A DNA stretch of 64,000 nt, taken from NCBI GenBank assembly GCA_017643365.1, contig JAEPNO010000005.1, forward strand, positions 62,001 through 126,000, given 5' to 3'. Each line of letters begins with the position of its first letter. Position 1 is the stretch's first letter. The notes below the pieces were generated by a model. It was not told the origin of the DNA, ran no database searches, and was given only the letters and a program-made list of their open reading frames with translations. The position numbers and the translations under genes are program-made. This stretch comes from Balneolaceae bacterium (GTDB lineage Bacteria; Bacteroidota; Rhodothermia; Balneolales; Balneolaceae). Below, piece by piece: positions 44,801 through 52,869 of the stretch.

Positions 44801-45394
44801 GCCTCCAGGACCGGAAACTATAGAAAAGTTTACTTCTACCGCATTGTTAAGATCTAAATTACGTCCGGCTGAATCCTGTACTTGAAAAGTAAATTCAGTA
44901 CTTATAATACCTCCGGTTTCTTTAATATTTAGGGATGATTGACCAATAGATACTAATTCAATAGCTGCCGCTCCTTCCGATGGCCCTGAAACTTGTTGTC
45001 CACCATCGTCACCGCCATCGCCACCATCGCCGGTATCAACAGGGGTAAGTTCGATGGGTTGATCTAAGGCAATTTCCAATCCACCTGATACGGGGACATT
45101 CAACGTATTATCAACAAATCCGGTTTTCTTGATTGAGAGAGTGAGCGTGGCGGATTCAGTAACGGTTAATTCAGTAAAACTGAAGGCACCATTTTCGTCG
45201 GTTACTTTAGCAGTTCCTGAAAACTCATCAGGTGCTGTAATTTCAACGATGGCTTGGTTGATAGGGTCGCCGGAAAGTTCGTTAATAACGTTGCCAGAAA
45301 TGGTTACATCATTATTTGTACTCGTTGTTTGGCATCCAAGGTACACCGAAAATGCAATGATGATAAGGACCGAAAAAGGGGCTAATCTTTTCAT
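41876..45394 (-). CDS. large Ig-repeat lipoprotein (three invasin-type repeats)
   Basis: A 1172-residue lipoprotein (lipobox LGC, Cys21). Residues 28-115 are a carboxypeptidase-regulatory-like domain (VTISGNVINELSGDP). After a Gly/Asp linker (DTGDGGDGGDDGG) come three long repeats beginning SGPSEGAAAI or SGPPSGAATI at residues 136, 473 and 817, each about 340 residues. They contain invasin/intimin Big_1-type Ig folds (for example NPVKPGTAVYFTTSIGSIEG and NPMAAGTTITVD). It probably forms a long rod on the cell surface, for adhesion or matrix structure. The high repeat similarity makes recombination between units likely. Confidence 0.85.
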   Translation of the reverse strand: MKRLAPFSVLIIIAFSVYLGCQTTSTNNDVTISGNVINELSGDPINQAIVEITAPDEFSGTAKVTDENGAFSFTELTVTESATLTLSIKKTGFVDNTLNVPVSGGLEIALDQPIELTPVDTGDGGDGGDDGGQQVSGPSEGAAAIELVSIGQSSLNIKETGGIISTEFTFQVQDSAGRNLDLNNAVEVNFSIVSGPGGGEGILPTSVRTNAAGRATSSLFAGNLAGVVQIQAEIIREDVNLTIQSSPVAITIHGGFPTQDGFYLTSDRTNIESSSSQETEITAKLVDRFNNPVKPGTAVYFTTSIGSIEGSQDNQSNQDGEVTVRFWCDGNFGSGVITATTVDENNQQITQNLDVVCSNSEALIVVSPPTFAVEPGGTQSFTVTVTDVSGRPMAQGTQLRVIDNDASYDLTGNTAVAIPNATSAGPGKTEFEFVLEYFGSQTNELLVPVTVTSPSGFITTFNIVGNSSGGEISGPSEGAAAIILDSISETELNISETGGIVNSVLTFQVQDSSGRSVDINNQVTVNFSVLSGPGGGEGLLPETVSTDASGRASTNFYSGNAAGVVQIQAEIVRDDVGLTIRSKPIALTIFGGFPVEEGVDVFLENRNLEVGQEETIAVTLTDQFGNAVKPGTAVYFSTDLGTVAGSAFTNADGEALINGSTPVWLRCIGLDGSGDAGRGTVTAATTDQDGNPISRDLEFTCSDSEAIINSNVNEFSLDAGGQVTIPFTVTNQNGGPMPTGTLIRATAEGSVNITGDDFVVLGNDMDAGDGTTDFEITVEDIGGADDVIIITISVETPSNFTTTYDEIRGSSTEDGVSGPPSGAATIILSSVSEDVINIQGTGGTVNSTFTFQVQDSAGRNLDLDNQIDVNFSILVGPDGGEGLLPETSSTNASGRVTTNLYSGTKSGVVQVQAEIVREDIGLTIRSQPVAVTIHGGFPDADHFSLAPDKYNFEGYSINGNTNQITAILGDEFSNPVKPGTAVYFSTTGGIIEGSAQGNTNNQGFASVQLISGARRPSDTETVDGTPFPRDGLATITASTVNKDNELIEQSVNVVFSTSSATITADPTTFDLQPGGGDTFTYTVTDLNGNPMAAGTTITVDAGTGIELTGDVNLTLGNYIFPGPGSTEFTFSIRDIDDDSSEPADLSISITVVTPSGNETSLTPINGTRRKTF

Positions 45395-45508
45395 AAAATT
45401 TTTATCTATTAAGAGAAAGGAATTGTAGATCAGTTACAATTTATAAGCTTTAGTAGAATACTAAGCATAACAGATGTAGGAAAGCAAAGAAATAATATTA
45501 GGACTGAC

Positions 45509-46708
45509 TTAAACTTTTTGAGTAACCAATTCCGGTTCAGGAACAAATCTCCATACTACATAAGCAGTAATAACAATAGTAGTTGCGCCAAATACAGTAT
45601 TAGATAAATATCCATAATATTCAAATAATGGACCTGCGAGCACACCGGCCAATCCTGAGCCGATATTGCCGATAGCTACTAATAAGCTCATAAGCGAGCC
45701 TCTGTTGTTAGCTTTAACTAGTTCGCTGGATAGCGCTTGAAAAGGACTAATTCGCATCGCTATGAGAATCATTGCAACCGGGAATAATATAAATGCCACC
45801 CAAAAACTAATTGTGATATAGGTGGTAATGGCCATTAATATGGCAAGCCCCATACACGACCAAATAATCATATTCTTCCTTCCGATAGTATCAGACAGCT
45901 TTCCGGCACGTGGTCCGGTTATAGCATTCATGATACCTCCGGCAAAAAATACCCAACCAATATCCGAAACCGTAACATCGAACTCTTTAGTTAACCAGGC
46001 CGGTAAGTAAATTATATATATAGAAAGGCTGAGGAACATCAGTAGATATGAGAAAGCGACGGCTTTTATATCGTTTTGCTTTAGTAGCTCTCTATACTTA
46101 ATGAATGTTGTTTTAATGGTGATTTTACTTGTCTGGAGTACAACATCCGGTTGAGGAACTTTGAAAAGTATGAGAATAAAGGTCAATGCCATTATTATAC
46201 CAAAAAGTATAAATGGAAATTTGAAACCGAAATGTTCAGCTAAAAAAGTCCCTAATGGGATACCAAGAATTTGCCCCATTGCGATTCCACTCATTATCCA
46301 GCCGTTAGCCCAGCCTCTTTGCTCGTATGGGAAATAGTCGCCCACATAAGAAACCGCAGCACCACTTAATACCCCGCCCGCCATTCCGGTAAAAGCACGA
46401 AGGACTAGTAATGATAGAAAAGAATCAGCTACGCCGTGAAGTAATAGAAATAAGGTCATTCCGGCACTACCTATCAAAAGGATCTTTCTACGGCCAATTT
46501 TATCAGATAAGGGGCCTACCACAATGGCACATAATCCAAGCATTGTTGCATAAACAGTAACTAAATAACCAAGTAAACTTTCGGAGGTATTTAATTCTGT
46601 ACCAATTTTCGGAAGGATGGGAGCGATGATCATTACTTGGCTACTTGCTGCAAAAACCAATAGCCATAACGAGAAAATAATAAAATAGTGATTGCCCTTA
46701 TCTTTCAT
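45509..46708 (-). CDS. MFS transporter
   Basis: A 399-residue Major Facilitator with twelve predicted helices. The loop 2-3 signature is GPLSDKIGRRKILLIG and its counterpart in the second half is GPRAGKLSDTIGRKNMI. It begins with LWLLVFAASSQVMIIAPILPKIGTEL, like drug:H+ antiporters of the DHA1 type. Substrate is unknown; drug or metabolite efflux is likely. It is divergent from the pilin-like genes, separated by 246 bases. Confidence 0.92.
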   Translation of the reverse strand: MKDKGNHYFIIFSLWLLVFAASSQVMIIAPILPKIGTELNTSESLLGYLVTVYATMLGLCAIVVGPLSDKIGRRKILLIGSAGMTLFLLLHGVADSFLSLLVLRAFTGMAGGVLSGAAVSYVGDYFPYEQRGWANGWIMSGIAMGQILGIPLGTFLAEHFGFKFPFILFGIIMALTFILILFKVPQPDVVLQTSKITIKTTFIKYRELLKQNDIKAVAFSYLLMFLSLSIYIIYLPAWLTKEFDVTVSDIGWVFFAGGIMNAITGPRAGKLSDTIGRKNMIIWSCMGLAILMAITTYITISFWVAFILFPVAMILIAMRISPFQALSSELVKANNRGSLMSLLVAIGNIGSGLAGVLAGPLFEYYGYLSNTVFGATTIVITAYVVWRFVPEPELVTQKV

Positions 46709-46935
46709 TAAAAAATGTCGATAAGAGAATTAAGAGAGTGTGCATTTAATAATGTACGTGTTATCATAATTTAATATGAAATATTCATCAATGTTTTATT
46801 AGTTTGTAACATCATCTATCAGTATTACTCATACGTAATATAGTGTAATAAAAACGGCTAAGAATATTCTAATTTTGTTTTAAAAGAGTATTTCTGAACT
46901 TGTTTTCAAACGTAAAAGTTTAAATAAACAAATAA

Positions 46936-46949
46936 TAAATCCTAGGAGA
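46936..46949 (+). promoter_or_regulatory. ribosome binding site of first pilin-like gene
   Basis: AGGAGA sits 6 bases before the ATG at 46955 (CCTAGGAGATAATC). Farther up, TAATTTTG at 46870-46877 fits the Bacteroidetes -7 element TAnnTTTG, but no good -33 TTG is placed, so the promoter is weakly supported. Confidence 0.5.
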
Positions 46950-46954
46950 TAATC

Positions 46955-47362
46955 ATGGGTCAACAACAATTACTTCTCGTAATTCTAGTAACAATCATCG
47001 TTGGTATCGCAACAGTAGTTGCAATTAATACCTTCTCAAGTGCTGCTGATTCAGCAAACTTAGATGCAGTTCGTCAAGATCTTGCACAAATTGCTTCTTC
47101 AGCTCAAGCATATTACATCAAGCCAACCATGCTTGGTGGTGGTGGTAACGATTGGAGTTCTGTAACTTTCAATAACATTACCTTCCCATCAGATAGTATC
47201 TTTAACAGTGGTTTATCTGCTGCGAATACTAACGGTTCTTATGAAATGACCACCAGAGCATCTGGACAGCTTATTGTTACTGCTACACCAACAAGTGGTG
47301 CCGTAACTAGTATAGTTGCTACAATTACACCTGACAACATGACTCAGGCTACTAACGAGTAA
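46955..47362 (+). CDS. pilin-like filament subunit 1
   Basis: A 135-residue protein beginning MGQQQLLLVILVTIIVG, a single N-terminal hydrophobic helix followed by an amphipathic helix (SANLDAVRQDLAQIASSAQ), a YYIKPTMLGGGG motif and a beta-rich Ser/Thr end. This architecture (N-terminal helix, then globular head) is that of type IV pilins and pseudopilins. However there is no basic leader and no Glu5; cleavage could only occur after Gly2. It starts the cluster, has a good ribosome binding site and is followed by a terminator, so it is likely the abundant subunit. Confidence 0.75.
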   Translation: MGQQQLLLVILVTIIVGIATVVAINTFSSAADSANLDAVRQDLAQIASSAQAYYIKPTMLGGGGNDWSSVTFNNITFPSDSIFNSGLSAANTNGSYEMTTRASGQLIVTATPTSGAVTSIVATITPDNMTQATNE

Positions 47363-47385
47363 TCGTTATTATAAAATTTCAATAA

Positions 47386-47417
47386 AAGCTTCTTCAACTA
47401 TTGAAGGAGCTTTTTTT
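47386..47417 (+). terminator. terminator between the two pilin-like genes
   Basis: AAGCTTCTTCAA and TTGAAGGAGCTT form a 12-bp stem with one G-U pair and a 3-nt loop, followed by seven T. Readthrough would feed the nine downstream genes at a lower level than pilin 1. Confidence 0.9.
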
Positions 47418-47426
47418 ATTTAAACT

Positions 47427-47795
47427 ATGGGACAGCAACAACTCATGCTACTTATTCTTGTAACCGTCATTGTTGGTATAATGACTGTGGTTGCAATTAC
47501 TTTGTTTAGCAATTCAAGAGATGAGTCGATTAAAGACATTATTAGACAAGATGTGATGGAGGCCGCAACCTTAGGACAAATGTATTATAAAAAACATCCA
47601 ATGCTTGGTGGTGGTGGAGGGACTTTCAACGATATTACATTAAACGATATTCAATTAGATTCGACCACTGCAATTAATACTTTCGAAATCTCGGAAACTT
47701 CAGGCAGTTATTTTAAATTGCTGGCAACTCCAACATTAGGAGAGATCGATCCTTTTACTGCTGTTGTTACAGTAGATAATGTAGTTTGGGAATAA
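47427..47795 (+). CDS. pilin-like filament subunit 2
   Basis: A 122-residue paralogue of the preceding protein: MGQQQLMLLILVTVIVGI, then SIKDIIRQDVMEAATLGQMYYKKHPMLGGGGG and FNDITLNDIQL. The first 20 residues and the YYxKxPMLGGGG motif are shared, while the C-terminal heads differ. It is probably a minor subunit or an initiator of the same filament. As in subunit 1, no classical prepilin cleavage motif or Glu5 is present. The start lies just after the terminator with no clear ribosome binding site. Confidence 0.72.
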   Translation: MGQQQLMLLILVTVIVGIMTVVAITLFSNSRDESIKDIIRQDVMEAATLGQMYYKKHPMLGGGGGTFNDITLNDIQLDSTTAINTFEISETSGSYFKLLATPTLGEIDPFTAVVTVDNVVWE

Positions 47796-47815
47796 TCATC
47801 TAACTAGGCAATGAT

Positions 47816-49156
47816 ATGGCACAATTTCGATTAAAAGCAGTATCTCAAAAAGGGAAAGTTGTACAAACTGAATTTGAGGCTAACAATAAAAAAGATGCTC
47901 AAATCAAAGTTGATAGATTATCAAAGACAAATGGGTTACGGATACAATCTCTTGATCAAAAATTTACCTTTGTATATAAAGTAAAAAAAGCCGGTAGTAA
48001 AAAGCCGATAACCGGTGAACAGGAAGCATATACAAAAGAAGAACTTGAACGCGCTTTAATTAAGCTTGGCTATCAAGTTGTTAGTGTAAATAAAAAGTTT
48101 TTCAATTTTGCCGGTGGTGTACCAATGAGTGAAGTAGTTTCATTCATTAGTTTATCTGCCGATCTTTTAAAACAGCAACTTACCTTTGATGAAATCCTCA
48201 ATCTTTTAATTGAAGATACCACCAATAAGAGGATGAAAGAGGTAATTAAAGAAATTCAGAAAGATCTTAAAGACGGTAAAGAAGGTTCGCAAGTGTATGG
48301 GAAGCATGAACCTATATTTGGAAAATTTGCCGCTTACATGTTAAGTGTGGCATCCACATCGGGTAACATGGCGTTAGTGTTTGAGAGTACTGCCAAGTTC
48401 CTTGAACGAGATGCAGAGTTTAAGAAGAATCTAAAGAGATCGTTAATGATGCCGGCGGTAACAGTGTTTGCTGTAATAGGCGTTGTTCTTTTTTATGTAG
48501 GATATATTTTTCCATCTACCGCCGAGTTGTTTGTAGAAATGGGAATCGATTTACCTCCAATGACTCAATCTACTCTCGATTTAAGTTATTGGTTACGTGA
48601 TAATTGGGTGCTACTATTAATATCCTTTATCGCTCCAATTGTAACCTTTATTTGGTTTGTTAATACCAAAAAAGGAAAATTACTTGTTGATCGAGTAATA
48701 ATTAGGATACCCGTTATTGGCGATTTGCTCCATAAAACAAGTATCGAAATTTTTTCACGAGTTTTTTACACACTTTACAGTGGCTCAGGGCAGAATATCG
48801 AGGTGATTAGGGTTGCATCAGAAGCCTGTAGAAATACCTACATGGAAAAGCAGATAAAGGAAGTAGCCATCAAAAAGATGTTGAAAGACGGTGCTGGGCT
48901 AATTGAAAGTATTGAAGAAACCGGAGTATTTACTCAAACTGCAATAAGTAGGTTTAGATTAGGTGCCGAATCGGGTGCTTTACGAGAGAATGCAAAGCAA
49001 CTTGCCGAGTATTATGAAATTCAAACCACTTATAAGATGCAATCCGTAATTGATACTATAAATTTGTTTATAAATTTGTTTATCATGATCTCACTAATTG
49101 GTATTACCGTTGTATCATCAGAATCGGCTGTTATTAAACCTAACTCAGGCATCTAA
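47816..49156 (+). CDS. PilC/GspF-type inner membrane platform protein
   Basis: A 446-residue protein of the T2SF family. Residues 1-105 are a basic cytoplasmic region containing two related ubiquitin-like modules (KKDAQIKVDRLSKTNGLRI and TKEELERALIKLGYQVVSV). Two T2SF domains follow: about 110-225 and 315-430, with membrane helices near 212-235, 260-282 and 415-435. Conserved segments are SASLISL-like FISLSADLLKQQLTFDEIL and SGSGQNIEVI. PilC/GspF links the assembly ATPase to the filament in the inner membrane. It precedes the ATPase gene, as in known systems. Confidence 0.93.
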   Translation: MAQFRLKAVSQKGKVVQTEFEANNKKDAQIKVDRLSKTNGLRIQSLDQKFTFVYKVKKAGSKKPITGEQEAYTKEELERALIKLGYQVVSVNKKFFNFAGGVPMSEVVSFISLSADLLKQQLTFDEILNLLIEDTTNKRMKEVIKEIQKDLKDGKEGSQVYGKHEPIFGKFAAYMLSVASTSGNMALVFESTAKFLERDAEFKKNLKRSLMMPAVTVFAVIGVVLFYVGYIFPSTAELFVEMGIDLPPMTQSTLDLSYWLRDNWVLLLISFIAPIVTFIWFVNTKKGKLLVDRVIIRIPVIGDLLHKTSIEIFSRVFYTLYSGSGQNIEVIRVASEACRNTYMEKQIKEVAIKKMLKDGAGLIESIEETGVFTQTAISRFRLGAESGALRENAKQLAEYYEIQTTYKMQSVIDTINLFINLFIMISLIGITVVSSESAVIKPNSGI

Positions 49157-49176
49157 ACTCATTTACAATACTCCTA

Positions 49177-50952
49177 ATGGGTAAAATCAATATAAGACGA
49201 CATATTGGCGATATCCTTGTACGCAAAGGAGTAGTATCGGAAGAGCAGCTTACTCAAGCTCTACAAATCTTAGAGGAAGAACCTGCCGGGAGTTCTCGAA
49301 GGCTTGGGCAAATTCTTTTCCAGGATATAGGCCTGAATCGGCATTTGATTATGCGCGAAATCTCAAAAGTGTATGCTTTTAGAGAGATTTTAGCCGATGT
49401 CGAAATCGTTCCCGACGATGTCATAGACACGATTAAGAATTATGTAGAGAAATTACCAGAAGATATTATTGATGAACTGGTTCATCATAAAGCGCTGCCA
49501 TATCAAGTTTCTCGTGCGGAGATTACAATTGCTGCCGCCGACCCATCTGATCCCAATTTACAGACCATAATTAACAAGCTTAATTTTAAACAGACAGAGC
49601 TTGTTTACTGTAATTATGACCTTGTTGAGCAGATTCTGGGTAAAGTTTACGAACGGAAAAATGAGTTTCTAGATCTTCTTGAAGAGATCGATTATGAAGA
49701 AACTAACATTGAAACCGACGAAGAGAATATTGACGAAGAAGAGATTGATGCAGAAATCAATCAAAGTATGCTCAACTCTTTGGTTGAAGGGATGTTGGTT
49801 GAATCTGTTCGACAGGGTGTAAGTGATTTGCATATCATTCCAAGCGGTCCAACTTCTACCGATATTCGTTTTAGGATTGATGGTAAGCTTCAACTTTGGT
49901 ATCAACAAAAGAATGTTAAGCCCGAAGCAATTTCAGCTGTAATTAAGGATAAAACACGAAATGTTGATCGCTTTGAGCGTGATTCCTCTCAGGATGGTTT
50001 CATACAGCGTCAGATTGATGGATTCAACATTCGATATCGTGTTTCCATCATGCCAATTGTGGGTAATCAATACGATAGGAAATTTGAATCTATCGTAATT
50101 CGTATTCTTGATGATAGGAAAGTAATCCGCGATTTAGATCTTCTTGGCTTACAAAAGATCGCTAAAGATAATTTTGTTAAATCCATTCAACAGCCGTCTG
50201 GTATTGTAATTATTACAGGACCAACCGGTAGTGGTAAATCAACCACGTTAGTTGCAGCACTGTATTATGTAATCGATCCCACTAAAAATGTGTTAACTGT
50301 CGAGGAACCGGTAGAATACATAATCGATGGAGCTCGGCAATTGAAGATCTCCACATCTATGACCTTCGACCAGAGTATCCGCGGTATTCTTCGTCATGAT
50401 CCCGATATTGTATTGGTAGGGGAGATTCGTGACTTGAAAACCGCTGAAATTGCTATCAAATTAGCGAATACCGGTCACTTAACGTTCTCAACATTGCACA
50501 CTAACGATGCGCCAAGTGCAGTTTCGCGTTTATTTAAGATGGGTGTAGAACCATTCCTTATTGCAAATGCGGTAAACTTGGTAATGGCTCAACGTTTGAT
50601 AAGAAGGTTGTGTAAAGACTGTAAAGAACAATTTGACCCACACCCAGAAATAGCTCGTGGTTTAGGCTTTACTGATGATGAAATTGAAACTACAACCTTT
50701 TATAAGGCAGTAGGTTGCGATGTTTGTGGTGGTACTGGATACAAAGGAAGATCAGCAATTCACGAGGCATTATTCTTCTCGAAAGAAATCAAACAAATGG
50801 TTCTTGATGCCGGTGGCGATATTGATGAAAATGCGATCAAAAATTTGGCTGTAAGTCAGGGTATGTTAACCTTGCGTGGCTCTGGTCGCGAGCGAATAAA
50901 AGAGGGTATAACAACCATCGAAGAAATTATTGCATCAACCATAGAGGATTGA
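49177..50952 (+). CDS. PilB/GspE-type assembly ATPase
   Basis: A 591-residue T2SE ATPase. Residues 1-150 are an MshEN-like N-domain (RRHIGDILVRKGVVSEEQLTQAL), which in other proteins binds c-di-GMP. A Glu/Asp-rich linker (about 160-195) follows. The motor has Walker A ITGPTGSGKSTTL, Asp box EEPVEYII, Walker B DPDIVLVGEIRD and His box HLTFSTLHTND. A zinc tetra-cysteine site is visible (LCKDCKEQF and CDVCGG). It powers filament extension at the inner membrane. Confidence 0.95.
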   Translation: MGKINIRRHIGDILVRKGVVSEEQLTQALQILEEEPAGSSRRLGQILFQDIGLNRHLIMREISKVYAFREILADVEIVPDDVIDTIKNYVEKLPEDIIDELVHHKALPYQVSRAEITIAAADPSDPNLQTIINKLNFKQTELVYCNYDLVEQILGKVYERKNEFLDLLEEIDYEETNIETDEENIDEEEIDAEINQSMLNSLVEGMLVESVRQGVSDLHIIPSGPTSTDIRFRIDGKLQLWYQQKNVKPEAISAVIKDKTRNVDRFERDSSQDGFIQRQIDGFNIRYRVSIMPIVGNQYDRKFESIVIRILDDRKVIRDLDLLGLQKIAKDNFVKSIQQPSGIVIITGPTGSGKSTTLVAALYYVIDPTKNVLTVEEPVEYIIDGARQLKISTSMTFDQSIRGILRHDPDIVLVGEIRDLKTAEIAIKLANTGHLTFSTLHTNDAPSAVSRLFKMGVEPFLIANAVNLVMAQRLIRRLCKDCKEQFDPHPEIARGLGFTDDEIETTTFYKAVGCDVCGGTGYKGRSAIHEALFFSKEIKQMVLDAGGDIDENAIKNLAVSQGMLTLRGSGRERIKEGITTIEEIIASTIED

Positions 50953-51021
50953 TCAATATTTAGTTTTTTTATTGATGATTTTAACACATATTTAATAGCA
51001 TGTGCAAAATAGTGAGGTTTT

Positions 51022-51525
51022 ATGAATTCAGGTAACGAGTCATCGAAAGATTGGATGGCAGATTACATAAAAAAGTTTCTAAAAGAGCCACCATTACTCT
51101 TGAAGAACTTTCATTATGAAGATGTATTGGAGTTTCTACAATTAGGAATTGAAGAAAAATTTCAGGCTGATGACATCATATTAAATGAATCAGAATACGT
51201 TAATTCGGCTTATTTAGTGGCAGAAGGGAAAGTTGCAATTTGGAAAGACAACATTCAGTTGGCTACACTTTCGGAAGGGAATTTTCTTGGAGAGGCATTC
51301 TTATTTAGTAAAAATAGCCGAATGGCTAAAGTTACTGCCGAAGGCGAGTGTATTCTTCTTAGATATGAACGTTATGAAGCTTTAAACTTTTTTAGAAAAA
51401 AGCCTGAAAAATTATTCAATATTTTCACAAAAAATATCATCGAAATTCAACAGAGAAAAATAAGTAATATGAATATTCAATTATTGAATCTTAAAAAGCG
51501 ATTATTGAATGATTCAAATTGGTAA
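51022..51525 (+). CDS. stand-alone cyclic nucleotide-binding domain protein
   Basis: A 167-residue protein consisting of one cNMP-binding beta-barrel (residues 35-130: DIILNESEYVNSAYLVAEGKVAIW, GNFLGEAFLFSKNSRMAKV with the phosphate-cassette GEAFLFS) and two flanking helices. There is no helix-turn-helix DNA-binding domain. A conserved Arg for cyclic phosphate is not obvious; the cassette reads SKNSRMAKV. Placed between the PilB-like and PilT-like ATPases, it may regulate filament motors rather than transcription. That role is inference. Confidence 0.82.
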   Translation: MNSGNESSKDWMADYIKKFLKEPPLLLKNFHYEDVLEFLQLGIEEKFQADDIILNESEYVNSAYLVAEGKVAIWKDNIQLATLSEGNFLGEAFLFSKNSRMAKVTAEGECILLRYERYEALNFFRKKPEKLFNIFTKNIIEIQQRKISNMNIQLLNLKKRLLNDSNW

Positions 51526-51623
51526 ATCTGATTTATACATTTAACCAATCCTTATTATTATTTTTTTCGTAACAATAGGTAAGTAAGATTATCTATTGAT
51601 TCCATCAAAAAGATGGATATATC

Positions 51624-52865
51624 ATGGCGGCAATTGATTTAGACAGAATATCGGGGCTTATAAAGCCGATTGTAGATCGCATTCCTAAAACTGCGCGAGG
51701 GCCAGAGTTACATCGAAGAATCGGTGAACTAATCGAAAATGCCGATATTAGCATGCGCGTTGACCTGAAAGAAGCAATGGATTCTTTTTTGGTTAATATG
51801 ATCAAAATTAGTGCTTCTGATATTGATTTGGGAGGGCCAGGTTGTAATGGTAAAATTTGGTATCGAATTTTTGGGGATAAAAATCCTCTCAAGCTTTCAA
51901 AAAAATTAGAATATTTAGAAACCGATGTGTTGCTTCATAATCTTCTCTTAGCATCACAACGAAAGACTTTACTAGAAAAGAAAAACCTCGATTTTTCCTA
52001 TTCAATAAACCTTGGGCGAGGCAAAAGTCAGCGATTTAGAGCCGACATGTATTTTGATTTAGATCATCTCGGGCTGAATATGAGAAAAATTGATAACACC
52101 ATACGTCCGTTTAAAACGCTTGGTGTTCATGCTGAGGTTGCAAAAGCAGTTAGTTTAAAATATCTCAAATATGGGTTAACGCTAATTACCGGTATCACAG
52201 GTTCAGGTAAATCTTCCACACTCGATACTATTATTGATGCAAATAACAGAACGGTTGATGCTCATATCGTAATTATAGCCTCTCCGGTAGAGCTTATCCA
52301 TGAGCCAATACGATGTGTAGTTCGCCATCGTGAAGTAGGCAGTGATGTGCATTCGTTTAAAGAAGGAGCTATTCAAGCTTTGCGCCAAGATCCGGATATT
52401 ATTGTAATTGGTGAGCTCAGAGACCCAGAAACAATAATGTCTGCGCTTGAAATCACTGATTCCGGGCATAAAACATTTGGTACGCTTCATACATCCTCTG
52501 CAATAGAAAGTATCGAACGTATTTTAGGTGAAATGCCTACTGAAGAACAAAATAGAGTTAGAGCAAGGCTGGCAGACGTTTTAACGTGTGTAATCAGCCA
52601 AAAGCTTGTGCCTAGTTTAGACGGAAAAAGAGTATTAGCCAAAGAAGTACTTATCGCAAATTCATCGGTAAAAGCAGCTATACGAAACAATAACATAGGC
52701 GAAATTTACCAGATGCTGATGGAAGGAAAAGAGCGTGGTATGAATACTATGGAACAGGACTTGAAAAGATTATTCGATGAAGGTAAGATTTCTAAAGAAT
52801 CTGCATTAAATTATGCGAATAATAAATCTAAGATGGTTCAACTTTTAAGTGAGGTTAGCTACTAA
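51624..52865 (+). CDS. PilT-like ATPase
   Basis: A 413-residue retraction-type ATPase. After an N-domain of about 180 residues come Walker A GITGSGKSSTL, Walker B DPDIIVIGELRDPETI, His box GHKTFGTLHTSSAIESIERI and the C-terminal GMNTMEQDLKRLF of PilT/PilU. Two deviations are seen: the Walker A loop starts GIT rather than GPT, and the Asp box reads IASPVELIH instead of the usual EDPIE. PilT enzymes depolymerise pili or modify extension. The altered Asp box hints at reduced activity, as in PilU-type helpers. Confidence 0.9.
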   Translation: MAAIDLDRISGLIKPIVDRIPKTARGPELHRRIGELIENADISMRVDLKEAMDSFLVNMIKISASDIDLGGPGCNGKIWYRIFGDKNPLKLSKKLEYLETDVLLHNLLLASQRKTLLEKKNLDFSYSINLGRGKSQRFRADMYFDLDHLGLNMRKIDNTIRPFKTLGVHAEVAKAVSLKYLKYGLTLITGITGSGKSSTLDTIIDANNRTVDAHIVIIASPVELIHEPIRCVVRHREVGSDVHSFKEGAIQALRQDPDIIVIGELRDPETIMSALEITDSGHKTFGTLHTSSAIESIERILGEMPTEEQNRVRARLADVLTCVISQKLVPSLDGKRVLAKEVLIANSSVKAAIRNNNIGEIYQMLMEGKERGMNTMEQDLKRLFDEGKISKESALNYANNKSKMVQLLSEVSY

Positions 52866-52869
52866 TTAA

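Noticed and set aside
46955-47795. Phage coat or membrane peptides
   Set aside because: The following PilC, PilB, PilT and secretin genes fix the context as a type IV filament-like system.
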